A stretch of 16,702 bases of DNA from Pseudomonadota bacterium. Lineage in GTDB: Bacteria > Pseudomonadota > Alphaproteobacteria > Rhizobiales > Xanthobacteraceae. Below, in pieces: positions 1-6,256 of this stretch. Under the pieces are notes generated by a model. It had not been told where the DNA came from. It ran no database searches and saw only the letters and a list, made by a program, of their open reading frames with translations. The DNA lies in assembly GCA_023388935.1 (NCBI GenBank), contig JAEWFG010000196.1, positions 1 through 16,702 of the forward strand, read 5' to 3'. The position numbers and the translations under genes were made by a program. Numbering within the stretch: the first letter of the stretch is position 1; each line of letters begins with the position of its first letter.

Positions 1-543
1 CTCCAGCACCCGCGCGGCGGCGGTATCCGCACGTTGGGTGAATACGTCCCAGGGCATTTCGACCGACGCAGGCCCGCGCCGTCCCGACGTCATCTCCTGG
101 AAGGCGCGGGCCACGGTGGTCGGCGCATTGCCGGGAGTTTCGATCCGGTCCGCCCATTTCACATAGGTGCGCAAGGTCGCGAGCTGGTCCGGCATCTCGT
201 GGAGATGGCCGCGGCCCTTGCCCAGGAACTGCGTCGGCACCTGGCCCGTGACGCACAGCACCGGCTCGTTGCAGCCGAAGGCGGTGAGCAGCGCCGCGCT
301 GGCATTGAGCACGCCGGGGCCGGGCACGACGCTGAACACGCCGGGCCTGCCGCTGGAGCGCGCATAGCCGAACGCCATGTAGCCGCAGGCCTGCTCGTGC
401 CGCGCGCCGATGACCTTGAGCTGGGCCTGGTGGAAGGCGTCAAACAGGCCATAGACCTGCGCGCCGGGCAGGCCGAACACGGTATCGACGCCGTGGGCGA
501 CAAGCCCGCTTACAATCGCTTCGCCGCCGGTGAGGGTGGTCAT
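1..543 (-). CDS. Thiamine-diphosphate-dependent enzyme, acetolactate-synthase-like, N-terminal part (cut by window edge)
   Basis: The frame stays open from the ATG at 543 to the window edge, giving 181 residues of an N-terminal pyrimidine-binding (PYR) domain. It begins MTTLTGGEAIVSGLVAHGVD and carries GLPGAQVYGLFDAF. The Glu of GARHEQ (E50) matches the conserved Glu that activates the cofactor in this superfamily, and the glycine-rich PGPGVLNA follows. The start is 25 bp after the stop of the upstream fumarylacetoacetase-family gene, so it is probably the last or a late gene of the hpa operon. The ribosome site is weak (GGAA). The family includes acetolactate synthase, benzoylformate and phenylpyruvate decarboxylases, and others. 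The substrate cannot be read from the PYR domain alone, and no such enzyme belongs to the textbook homoprotocatechuate pathway. Family assignment is firm; function is open. Confidence 0.85.
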   Translation of the reverse strand, partial: MTTLTGGEAIVSGLVAHGVDTVFGLPGAQVYGLFDAFHQAQLKVIGARHEQACGYMAFGYARSSGRPGVFSVVPGPGVLNASAALLTAFGCNEPVLCVTGQVPTQFLGKGRGHLHEMPDQLATLRTYVKWADRIETPGNAPTTVARAFQEMTSGRRGPASVEMPWDVFTQRADTAAARVLE

Positions 544-568
544 TACACTATTCCATTTCGATTGTTGG

Positions 569-1438
569 TCAGAGTTCGTCGACGACGCCGTTGCGCAAGC
601 GTCCGATGCCCTCGGCCTCGACCTCGATGACATCGCCGGGCTTCAGATACCGCGGCGGATCGAACCGCGCGCCTGCACCCGTCGGCGTGCCCGTGACGAT
701 GATGTCGCCGGGGACGAGCGTTGTGAAGGTCGAGATGTAGCTAATGAGGTAGTGGAACGGGAAGATCAATCGGCTGGTGCGGTCATCCTGACGCAGTTCA
801 CCGTTGACATGCGTGGTGAGACGAATGTCGGCGAGCTGCGATTCCCTTGTGTAGGGCACGAGCCACGGACCGAGGCTGCCGCTGGAATCAAAGTTCTTGC
901 CTTGGGTCACGTTGAACTTGGCGTGGCGCAGCCAGTCGCGCACCGAGCCTTCGTTGCAGAGCGTGAGGGCCGCGATGTGGTCGAGCGCGGCGCTTTCCGG
1001 AATGTGTCGGCCTGCCTTGCCGATCACCAGCACGATCTCGCCCTCGTAGTCGAGCTGTGCAGAGGCGCGCGGGCGCACCAGCGGCGTGTCGTGACCGACG
1101 AACGAGCGTGGGCTCCGCATGAACATGCTCGGATATTTCGGTGCGTCCTGGCCGTCCTTGTACTCGGCGTTGCGGTCGGGATAGTTGACGCCGATGCAGA
1201 TGATCTTTTCCGGCGCGGGCACCGGCGGCAGCCACGTGATATCGCCGAGCGAGTGATCCGGCGTGCGTCCGGCGGCTTCTTCAGCAAGGCTCGCAAGCCT
1301 TCCAGCCGCGATCACTTCGCGTAGTGTCGGATAGTCCTTGGCGTGGTGCGCGGAAAGGTCGACGATGCCGCCATCGACGACGGCGCCGTAGCTGGTTGCA
1401 CCCTTGATGGAATAGGTGGCGAGGCGAGGGATTTTCAT
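569..1438 (-). CDS. Fumarylacetoacetate-hydrolase-family protein, likely HpaG/HpcE-type decarboxylase or isomerase
   Basis: This 289-residue protein has an N-terminal lid (about 1-70) and one FAH fold (about 75-289). The metal site is seen as E132 and E134 in DYEGEI. The third ligand position, usually Asp in an ND-x-x-x-RD motif, is Glu here (E163 in CNEGSVRDW). The motifs GKNFD (180-184) and VTGTPTGAG (248-256) are also typical. In the homoprotocatechuate pathway the FAH-fold protein HpaG decarboxylates 5-oxopent-3-ene-1,2,5-tricarboxylate and isomerises the product. The enteric form has two FAH domains in about 430 residues, whereas this one has a single domain. The start is 3 bp after the hpaD stop, so the two are translationally linked. 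Family is certain. The decarboxylase role is inferred from operon position. Confidence 0.88.
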   Translation of the reverse strand: MKIPRLATYSIKGATSYGAVVDGGIVDLSAHHAKDYPTLREVIAAGRLASLAEEAAGRTPDHSLGDITWLPPVPAPEKIICIGVNYPDRNAEYKDGQDAPKYPSMFMRSPRSFVGHDTPLVRPRASAQLDYEGEIVLVIGKAGRHIPESAALDHIAALTLCNEGSVRDWLRHAKFNVTQGKNFDSSGSLGPWLVPYTRESQLADIRLTTHVNGELRQDDRTSRLIFPFHYLISYISTFTTLVPGDIIVTGTPTGAGARFDPPRYLKPGDVIEVEAEGIGRLRNGVVDEL

Positions 1439-1441
1439 TGC

Positions 1442-2425
1442 TCAGTCCGCCACCAGCACGTCGGCCACGAATTTCGGCTCGCGCACGGCCTGACCCGTGA
1501 ACGGCGAGCCCTGCTCGAACCAGGAGCGCGGCGCCGGCGCGCCCCACAATGTCTGACGGCGCGGATCGCGCAGCGACCAGCGCAGCGGCTCGTGGTCGTG
1601 ATCGCCGGTAAAGTAGTCGCTGGTGTAGAGTTCGAGGCGGTGGCCGTCAGGATCACGGACGTAGAGGAAAAACGCATTCGAGATGCCGTGGCGTCCCGGT
1701 CCGCGCTCGATGTTCTTCACGAAGCCGGAAGAGGCCATGACGTCGCAGAGATGGATGATGTTCATCGCCGTCGGGGTCCAGTACGCGAAGTGATGCAGCC
1801 GCGGGCCCTTGCCGTTGGTGATGGCGAAATCGTGGACGTTGCCTTTGCGATGCATCCAGGCGGCGGCGATGCGGCCGTTCGGTCCGTCCTCCTCGGCATA
1901 TTCGGTGAGGCGGAAACCGAGCCTCGCATAGAACTCGACCGTGTCCTGCACCTCGGCGGCGAAGACGTTGAAATGATCGAGCCGCTGCGGGTGGCATCCC
2001 TTGTAGAGGTCGAAGCGGCGCAAGAGATGCGGCCTTCGGTCCATCGACGCGTAGAGTTCGATCTGGAAGCCGAAGGGATCGGTGAATTGCAGGGTGCGGC
2101 CCTGGAATGGCTGGTCGACGAAAGCGTAAGCGAGGCCGTTCTCGAAAAGAAACACGGCTGCCTTGTCGAGATCCCTATCGTTGCCGACCTTGAAGCCGAG
2201 CCGCGCACATGCGGGCACTGCCGCCTTGCGCAGCACCAGCGAGTGATGCTGGTGCTCCTCGGCGGCGCGCAGGTAGGCGACATTGTCGTCGGCGTCCTCG
2301 ACATGCAGGCCGACGGTGGTCTCGTAGAACTCGCGGCTGAGCTTCAGATCGGTCACGTCGAGCACGACGTGGCTGGAGCGGATGATGTTGAAGGGCGGCT
2401 CGAAGACGTGTTGCGGTACGGGCAT
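1442..2425 (-). CDS. hpaD: 3,4-dihydroxyphenylacetate 2,3-dioxygenase (homoprotocatechuate dioxygenase)
   Basis: The product is a 327-residue type I extradiol dioxygenase of the vicinal-oxygen-chelate fold. It opens the ring of homoprotocatechuate next to its hydroxyls to give 5-carboxymethyl-2-hydroxymuconate semialdehyde. The metal triad is visible: H151 (RLDHFNV), H212 (LHHFAYW) and E265 (RLELYTSDY). H198 and Y255 match the second-sphere acid-base His and Tyr known from the Brevibacterium fuscum enzyme, which has the same spacing. The start at 2425 is preferred because GAGGGAG lies just upstream. A longer frame to 2485 would translate part of a palindromic repeat. The repeat at 2445-2562 fills the gap to hpaE. 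Bound Fe(II) versus Mn(II) cannot be decided from sequence. This is one of the firmest calls in the window. Confidence 0.95.
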   Translation of the reverse strand: MPVPQHVFEPPFNIIRSSHVVLDVTDLKLSREFYETTVGLHVEDADDNVAYLRAAEEHQHHSLVLRKAAVPACARLGFKVGNDRDLDKAAVFLFENGLAYAFVDQPFQGRTLQFTDPFGFQIELYASMDRRPHLLRRFDLYKGCHPQRLDHFNVFAAEVQDTVEFYARLGFRLTEYAEEDGPNGRIAAAWMHRKGNVHDFAITNGKGPRLHHFAYWTPTAMNIIHLCDVMASSGFVKNIERGPGRHGISNAFFLYVRDPDGHRLELYTSDYFTGDHDHEPLRWSLRDPRRQTLWGAPAPRSWFEQGSPFTGQAVREPKFVADVLVAD

Positions 2426-2444
2426 TGGGGCTCCCTCTAGGCTC

Positions 2445-2562
2445 GTCATCCCGGGATGTCCCGAAGGGACAGGCCCGGGATCCATAACCCCGGCTGGTGG
2501 TTATGGATTCTCAGATGCGCAATTGCGCATCATAGCTCGCGCTCCGCGCGCCCCGGAATGAC
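2445..2562. repeat. 118-bp intergenic palindromic repeat
   Basis: The ends are inverted copies: GTCATCCCGGG at the left and CCCGGAATGAC at the right, with one mismatch. Inside are three nested structures: GTCCC/GGGAC near 2458-2470, a perfect 10-bp inverted repeat ATCCATAACC (2480-2489) with GGTTATGGAT (2499-2508), and a perfect 18-bp palindrome GATGCGCAATTGCGCATC (2514-2531). It occupies almost all of the 139-bp gap between hpaE and hpaD. It resembles a dispersed element that I recall from Bradyrhizobium genomes (recollection, not a search). It carries no transposase, so it is more like a REP or MITE-type element. As RNA it would form several hairpins inside the operon transcript. Confidence 0.8.
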
Positions 2563-2564
2563 GT

Positions 2565-4103
2565 TCACATTCCCAGTTTCTGAATCTTGTGCGTGCCCCG
2601 CGCCAGCGAGACGTGCTTGGTTTCCATGTAGAAGTCGAACGAATAGTCGCCGCCGTCGCGGCCGATGCCGCTCGCCTTCATGCCGCCGAACGGCGTCGGC
2701 AGATGCCGGACGTTTTCCGAGTTCAGCCAGATCATGCCGGCCTCTAACGCATCGGCGATGCGCAGCGCGCGGCCCATGTCGTTGGTCCAAACGTAGCCGG
2801 TGAGGCCATAGCGGATGTCGTTGGCGATCTCGACCGCATCGGCCTCGTCGCGGAAGGGCAGCACGGTGAGGAAGGGGCCGAACACCTCTTCCTGCGCCAC
2901 CCGCATCTTGCCGTTCGCGCCGGTCACAAGCGTCGGCTCGACATAATGTCCGCCGCCCGGCCCGTCATAGGCCTTGCCTCCGACTGCGATGGTCGCGCCA
3001 TCCTGGCGCGCGACGTCGAAATAGGAGCAGACCTTTGCCAGATGCCGCTCGTGGATCAGCGGTCCGATCTCGGTGGCGGGATCGAGGGGATGGCCGACCT
3101 TCAACGCCTTCACGCGCGCGGTCAGCTTCTCGATGAATTTCTCCGCGATGCTGGCCTGGATCAGCAGGCGGCTCGACGACGTGCAGCGTTCGCCGTTGAG
3201 CGAGTAGATCATGAACACCACGGCATCGAGCGCGCGGTCGAGATCGGCGTCGTCGAACACGATCACCGGGTTCTTGCCGCCGAGCTCGAAATGCACGCGC
3301 TTCAGCGTCGGCGCGCCCTGCGTCATGATCGCCGAGCCGGTCGCGCTCTCGCCGACGAAGCCGATCGCCTTGATCGCGGGATGCTCGGTCAGCGCCTTGC
3401 CGGCCTCTTCGCCGAAACCGTGCACGGTGTTGAGCACGCCGTCGGGAATGCCGGCTTCCTTGACGAGTCTTGCCAGAATGGCGGCCGTCACCGGCGACCA
3501 TTCGGCCGGCTTGTGCACGACGGTGCACCCCGCAGCCAGCGCAGGGGCGATCTTCCAGGTCGAGAGCATGAACGGCGTGTTCCACGGCGTGATCACGCCG
3601 ACGGGGCCGATCGGCACGCGGGTCGAGATGTTCCAGTGCTCGTCGCTCGGCGTGTTGAGGCCATCGCGCGCCTCGGCGCATTTATCGGCGAAGAAACGGA
3701 AATTCTCGGCGGCCCGGACCGCTGCCTTGGCCATGAAGCGATAGGCCTGGCCGGTGTCGATGCATTCGAGCACGGCGATGTCGTCGGCATTGTCCTCGAT
3801 CGCATCGGCCACCCGATGCAGCAGCTTGCGCCGCATCGCCGGCCCCGTGTCCCGCCAGGACTTGAAGGCGAGGGCGGCGGCAGTGGCTGCGACGTCGATG
3901 TCCTCGGCATTGCCGCGCGCGACGCTCGCAAGCGTCGCGCCGTCGACCGGCGACTTCGTCTCGAAGGTTTCGCCGGAGATTGAGGGGACGATCTTGCCGT
4001 CGATCATGTGGCCGATGCCATCGGCGCGCAACTTCTTCAACAGCGGCGCGACGCGGTTACGGTTGGCCTGGAATACATCGCCTTTCGGCGTGGACTTATC
4101 CAT
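2565..4103 (-). CDS. hpaE: 5-carboxymethyl-2-hydroxymuconate semialdehyde dehydrogenase
   Basis: This is a full-length NAD(P)+-dependent aldehyde dehydrogenase of 512 residues. It oxidises the ring-cleavage aldehyde to 5-carboxymethyl-2-hydroxymuconate. The catalytic set is intact: N175 in ITPWNTPF, K198 in HKPAEWS for cofactor binding, E273 in HFELGGKN as general base, and nucleophile C307 in NGERCTSSSR. E406 in QEEVFGPF and the C-terminal LPTPFGGMKASGIGR are also typical. The first 25 or so residues extend beyond the usual start of the fold, but the strong GGAGG site 6 bp before the ATG supports this start. The start overlaps the stop of hpaF by 8 bp, so translation is coupled. The substrate is assigned from sequence resemblance to HpaE plus a complete pathway context. 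Confidence 0.93.
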   Translation of the reverse strand: MDKSTPKGDVFQANRNRVAPLLKKLRADGIGHMIDGKIVPSISGETFETKSPVDGATLASVARGNAEDIDVAATAAALAFKSWRDTGPAMRRKLLHRVADAIEDNADDIAVLECIDTGQAYRFMAKAAVRAAENFRFFADKCAEARDGLNTPSDEHWNISTRVPIGPVGVITPWNTPFMLSTWKIAPALAAGCTVVHKPAEWSPVTAAILARLVKEAGIPDGVLNTVHGFGEEAGKALTEHPAIKAIGFVGESATGSAIMTQGAPTLKRVHFELGGKNPVIVFDDADLDRALDAVVFMIYSLNGERCTSSSRLLIQASIAEKFIEKLTARVKALKVGHPLDPATEIGPLIHERHLAKVCSYFDVARQDGATIAVGGKAYDGPGGGHYVEPTLVTGANGKMRVAQEEVFGPFLTVLPFRDEADAVEIANDIRYGLTGYVWTNDMGRALRIADALEAGMIWLNSENVRHLPTPFGGMKASGIGRDGGDYSFDFYMETKHVSLARGTHKIQKLGM

Positions 4104-4494
4104 GGGTGGCCTCCACTTTCAGGGCATCGTGGATGTTGTTGCGCTTCCAGCTCGTGTCCTTGTCGTTGATCTGCATGTCGAACGACAAGGCGAACTTGCT
4201 GACGGCGAAGACGGGATCGAGATGTCTGGAGAGCGCCTGGAAGACGTGCTCGCCCGCCTTATTGCGCGTCGGAAGGTCGCGGCCCTCGCCGATACGCAGG
4301 AGCACGTCGAGAAAGCCGTAATCCTGCCGGGCGTCGGCGATCGCATAGTGCTCGCACCTGACAGCGCGGACGCGGATGCCGCCGAGCGGGAAGATGCCGG
4401 TCTCGACCGCTGCCTTGCGCACGACTTCGCAGACCGCGCCGATGTCGAGGCGGCCATCGAGATTGGCCGAATATTCGATCGTGAAATGCGGCAT
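4096..4494 (-). CDS. hpaF: 5-carboxymethyl-2-hydroxymuconate delta-isomerase
   Basis: A 132-residue protein of the CHMI family in the tautomerase superfamily. These enzymes use the amino-terminal proline, exposed after removal of Met, as the catalytic base. Here the protein begins MPHFTIEYSANL, so Pro2 becomes residue 1. The EYSAN box and GGIRVRAVRCEHY (38-50) match the family, and the length is typical (about 125-130). It converts 5-carboxymethyl-2-hydroxymuconate to its oxo isomer, which the FAH-family protein then decarboxylates. AGGGAG lies about 11 bp before the start. The gene follows hpaH by 31 bp and overlaps hpaE by 8 bp. Also known as hpcD. Confidence 0.92.
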   Translation of the reverse strand: MPHFTIEYSANLDGRLDIGAVCEVVRKAAVETGIFPLGGIRVRAVRCEHYAIADARQDYGFLDVLLRIGEGRDLPTRNKAGEHVFQALSRHLDPVFAVSKFALSFDMQINDKDTSWKRNNIHDALKVEATHG

Positions 4495-4525
4495 CCCGGT
4501 TTCACTCCCTGTCTTTTTTTGTTCG

Positions 4526-5332
4526 TCAGGCGAAGTAGCAGCTCACCGAGCCATAGGCGCCATAATCGGCCTGAATTGTGTCGCCCTTGCGGGTCTCGAT
4601 CGGACGGATGAAGGAGCCCGCGAGCACCACCTGGCCGGGCTCCAGCGCAAGGCCGAGCGGTGCAATCTTGTTGGCAAGCCAGGCGACCGCAGTGGCGGGA
4701 TGATTGAGCACGCCGGCGGCGAGGCCCGTCTCCTCGAGCTGGCCGTTCTTGAAGCACAACGCACCGATCCAGCGCAGGTCGGCCTCCAGGGGGCGGATCG
4801 GCCGGCCGCCGAGGACGATTCCGGCATTCGCTGCATTGTCGGCGACGGTGTCGAAGATCTTTCGGGTCGCTTTCGTCTTGGGATCGACGCGCTCGATGCG
4901 CGTGTCCAGGATCTCCAGCGCCGGCACCACGAAGTCGGTGGCGTTGAGCACGTCGAACATCGTGCAGTCGGGCCCTGACAGGCGCTTGCTCATGATGAAG
5001 GCGAGCTCGGCTTCGACGCGCGTGGCGATGAAGCGCTCGGTCGGGACCAGTCCGCCGTCTGGAAAAAACATGTCGTCGAGCAGCACGCCGGAATCCGGCT
5101 TGTCGATATTGAGTGCGCTCTGCATCGCCTTCGAGGTGAGGCCGATCTTGTGGCCCTTGACGATGCGCCCCTCCGCGATCTTGACGTCGACCCAGGCCTT
5201 CTGAATCGCGTAGGCATCGGCGATGGTGATGTCCGGGAAGTCCTGCGAGAGCTGCCGGATCTGCGTGCGGGTCTTCTCCGCCTGGTGCAGGCGGGTCGCA
5301 CAAGCTTGGATATCGTCGTTGGAAAGCGCCAT
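4526..5332 (-). CDS. hpaH: 2-oxohept-4-ene-1,7-dioate hydratase
   Basis: A 268-residue hydratase of the 2-keto-4-pentenoate hydratase/FAH superfamily. It adds water to 2-oxohept-4-ene-1,7-dioate to give 4-hydroxy-2-oxoheptanedioate, the substrate of the HpaI aldolase. The divalent-metal ligands are E107 and E109 (RVEAELAF) and E140 (PALEILD). GHKIGLTSKAMQ (60-71), LLDDMFF (84-90) and DNAANAGIVLGGRPI are near-identical to what I recall of E. coli HpaH/HpcG, and the length agrees (267). It is the first gene of the minus-strand operon, divergent from hpaR. The ribosome site is weak (AAGATC), so translation of the lead gene may be limited. Confidence 0.95.
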   Translation of the reverse strand: MALSNDDIQACATRLHQAEKTRTQIRQLSQDFPDITIADAYAIQKAWVDVKIAEGRIVKGHKIGLTSKAMQSALNIDKPDSGVLLDDMFFPDGGLVPTERFIATRVEAELAFIMSKRLSGPDCTMFDVLNATDFVVPALEILDTRIERVDPKTKATRKIFDTVADNAANAGIVLGGRPIRPLEADLRWIGALCFKNGQLEETGLAAGVLNHPATAVAWLANKIAPLGLALEPGQVVLAGSFIRPIETRKGDTIQADYGAYGSVSCYFA

Positions 5333-5362
5333 TTGTGATCTTACAAATCGTGGTGCCGAGAG

Positions 5363-5391
5363 ATGCTTAACATGTTAAGTGAATGCGTCAA
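5363..5391 (-). promoter_or_regulatory. Predicted promoter of the hpa operon
   Basis: On the minus strand a -35-like TTGACG (5386-5391) is followed, 17 bp later, by AAGCAT (5363-5368) in the -10 position. The -35 matches consensus at 5 of 6 positions and the -10 at only 3 of 6. The hpaH start codon lies about 30 bp downstream. The weak -10 and the embedded palindrome are compatible with a regulated promoter. This is a prediction by eye. Confidence 0.5.
5366..5379. promoter_or_regulatory. Likely HpaR operator, perfect 14-bp palindrome
   Basis: CTTAACATGTTAAG is a perfect palindrome in the 113-bp region between hpaH and hpaR. It sits between the predicted -35 and -10 of the hpa operon, where a bound MarR dimer would block RNA polymerase. 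A-T-rich palindromes of this size are typical MarR-family sites. A second, shorter inverted repeat (ATTTGT 5331-5336 with ACAAAT 5343-5348) covers the hpaH start codon. Binding by HpaR is inferred from position, symmetry and the pathway's known MarR-type control. Confidence 0.65.
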
Positions 5392-5445
5392 ACACAATTT
5401 CGGGCTTGCTGCACCGCAAACATTTTGGCGGTTTGAAGGGGTGTC

Positions 5446-5964
5446 ATGGTGAAGAGACCGGGTGATCCCGCGAACGGAAGTGCGCCCGCCGCACGGCAGG
5501 TGCCGATGCGCGACTTCTCGCGCTCGCTGCCGATGTCGCTCTTGCGGGCCCGCGAGGCGGTGATGCGGCAGTTTCGCCCCTCTCTGCGTGAGCACGGGCT
5601 GACCGAGCAGCAATGGCGCATCCTTCGCGCGCTGGCGGCTATCGAGGCCGCAGAGGTCACGGAACTTGCGCGCACGGCATTTCTCCTCGGACCGAGCCTG
5701 TCGCGCATCCTGCGCGATCTCGAGGCGCGCAATTTGATCGAGCGCAAGACCGCGAAGGCCGACCAGCGCCGCAGCATGGTCTCGATCTCGAAAGAGGGCG
5801 TGAAGCTGATGGCCTCGGTCGCGCCGTCCTCGGAAGCGATCTATGCCGAGATCACGCGACGCTTTGGCGCACGCAAGCTCGCCGAGCTGCAGGAGATGCT
5901 CGGACAATTGGAGTTGTGTCTCGCTTCCGTCGACGCGAGTGCCGAGATCACGGACGATGCGTAA
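5446..5964 (+). CDS. hpaR: MarR-family repressor of the homoprotocatechuate operon
   Basis: The product is a 172-residue winged-helix regulator. After a disordered stretch of about 25 residues the core begins with SLPMSLLRAREAVMRQFRP and GLTEQQWRILRALAA, which closely resembles enteric HpaR (SLTIALLQAREAAM, GLTEQQWRV). The recognition helix region is about 72-92 (TELARTAFLLGPSLSRILRD) and the wing contains KADQRRSMVSIS (104-115). HpaR represses the meta-cleavage genes until an aromatic pathway compound releases it. Its divergent position next to hpaH and the palindrome in the shared region fit this role. AAGGGG lies 5 bp before the ATG. The N-terminal extension compared with the enteric protein (about 148 residues) is probably real but could reflect a later start, for example Met21. 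Confidence 0.92.
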   Translation: MVKRPGDPANGSAPAARQVPMRDFSRSLPMSLLRAREAVMRQFRPSLREHGLTEQQWRILRALAAIEAAEVTELARTAFLLGPSLSRILRDLEARNLIERKTAKADQRRSMVSISKEGVKLMASVAPSSEAIYAEITRRFGARKLAELQEMLGQLELCLASVDASAEITDDA

Positions 5965-5999
5965 CGGCAAATTTGCATGATGACTTGATCGTTACGCAT
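5957..5999. repeat. 10-bp inverted repeat over the hpaR stop codon, with a nested palindrome
   Basis: ATGCGTAACG (5957-5966) and CGTTACGCAT (5990-5999) are perfect inverted copies separated by 23 bp. The first arm contains the hpaR stop codon. The first 10 bp of the spacer, GCAAATTTGC (5967-5976), is itself a perfect palindrome. No T-run follows, so it is not a classical terminator. It may be an mRNA 3'-end hairpin for hpaR or a protein-binding site upstream of the transporter operon. Confidence 0.55.
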
Positions 6000-6256
6000 G
6001 ACTGACGTCATTGCATGGTGCGTGGGCAGCGCGAACGACGCGAAATCCAAGAAAAGCCCATAAAAATAGCCGTGAATGGATCACTGCCGTGCGGTCGATC
6101 ACCTCTGGGGCGTGAACTCTCCGCACTTAGTCGATGCTGACGCAATATCAATTTACTCATGCCGGGAGAATCCGTAAGTAGCGTCCGGCTCTGTATTCAG
6201 TAACAAAGCCACACAAAGAAGGGCCGACAAGGATGCCCGGCCCCAGGGAGGAATGT
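6000..6256 (+). promoter_or_regulatory. Leader region of the transporter operon
   Basis: This is the non-coding stretch between hpaR and the binding-protein gene, and it should hold the transporter promoter. I could not choose a convincing -35/-10 pair. It is less GC-rich than its surroundings around 6135-6160. A TGACGTCA palindrome is at 6003-6010. A 6-bp GC hairpin, GGGCCG (6221-6226) with CGGCCC (6238-6243), lies immediately before the ribosome site GGGAGGA (6246-6252) of the ATG at 6257. That hairpin could influence access to the ribosome site. Confidence 0.4.

Noticed and set aside
1343..2440. 365-residue plus-strand open frame over hpaD
   Set aside because: It is the antisense of a gene with an intact catalytic triad; no domain is recognised.
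2426..2485. Upstream start for hpaD adding 20 residues
   Set aside because: The added residues are encoded mostly by the palindromic repeat, and GAGGGAG is positioned for the ATG at 2425.
4514..4520. Run of seven T between hpaH and hpaF as a terminator
   Set aside because: It is T-rich on the plus strand only, opposite to the operon, and no GC stem precedes it.
6003..6010. TGACGTCA palindrome as a regulator site
   Set aside because: An 8-bp palindrome alone is not specific, and no known bacterial factor could be assigned.
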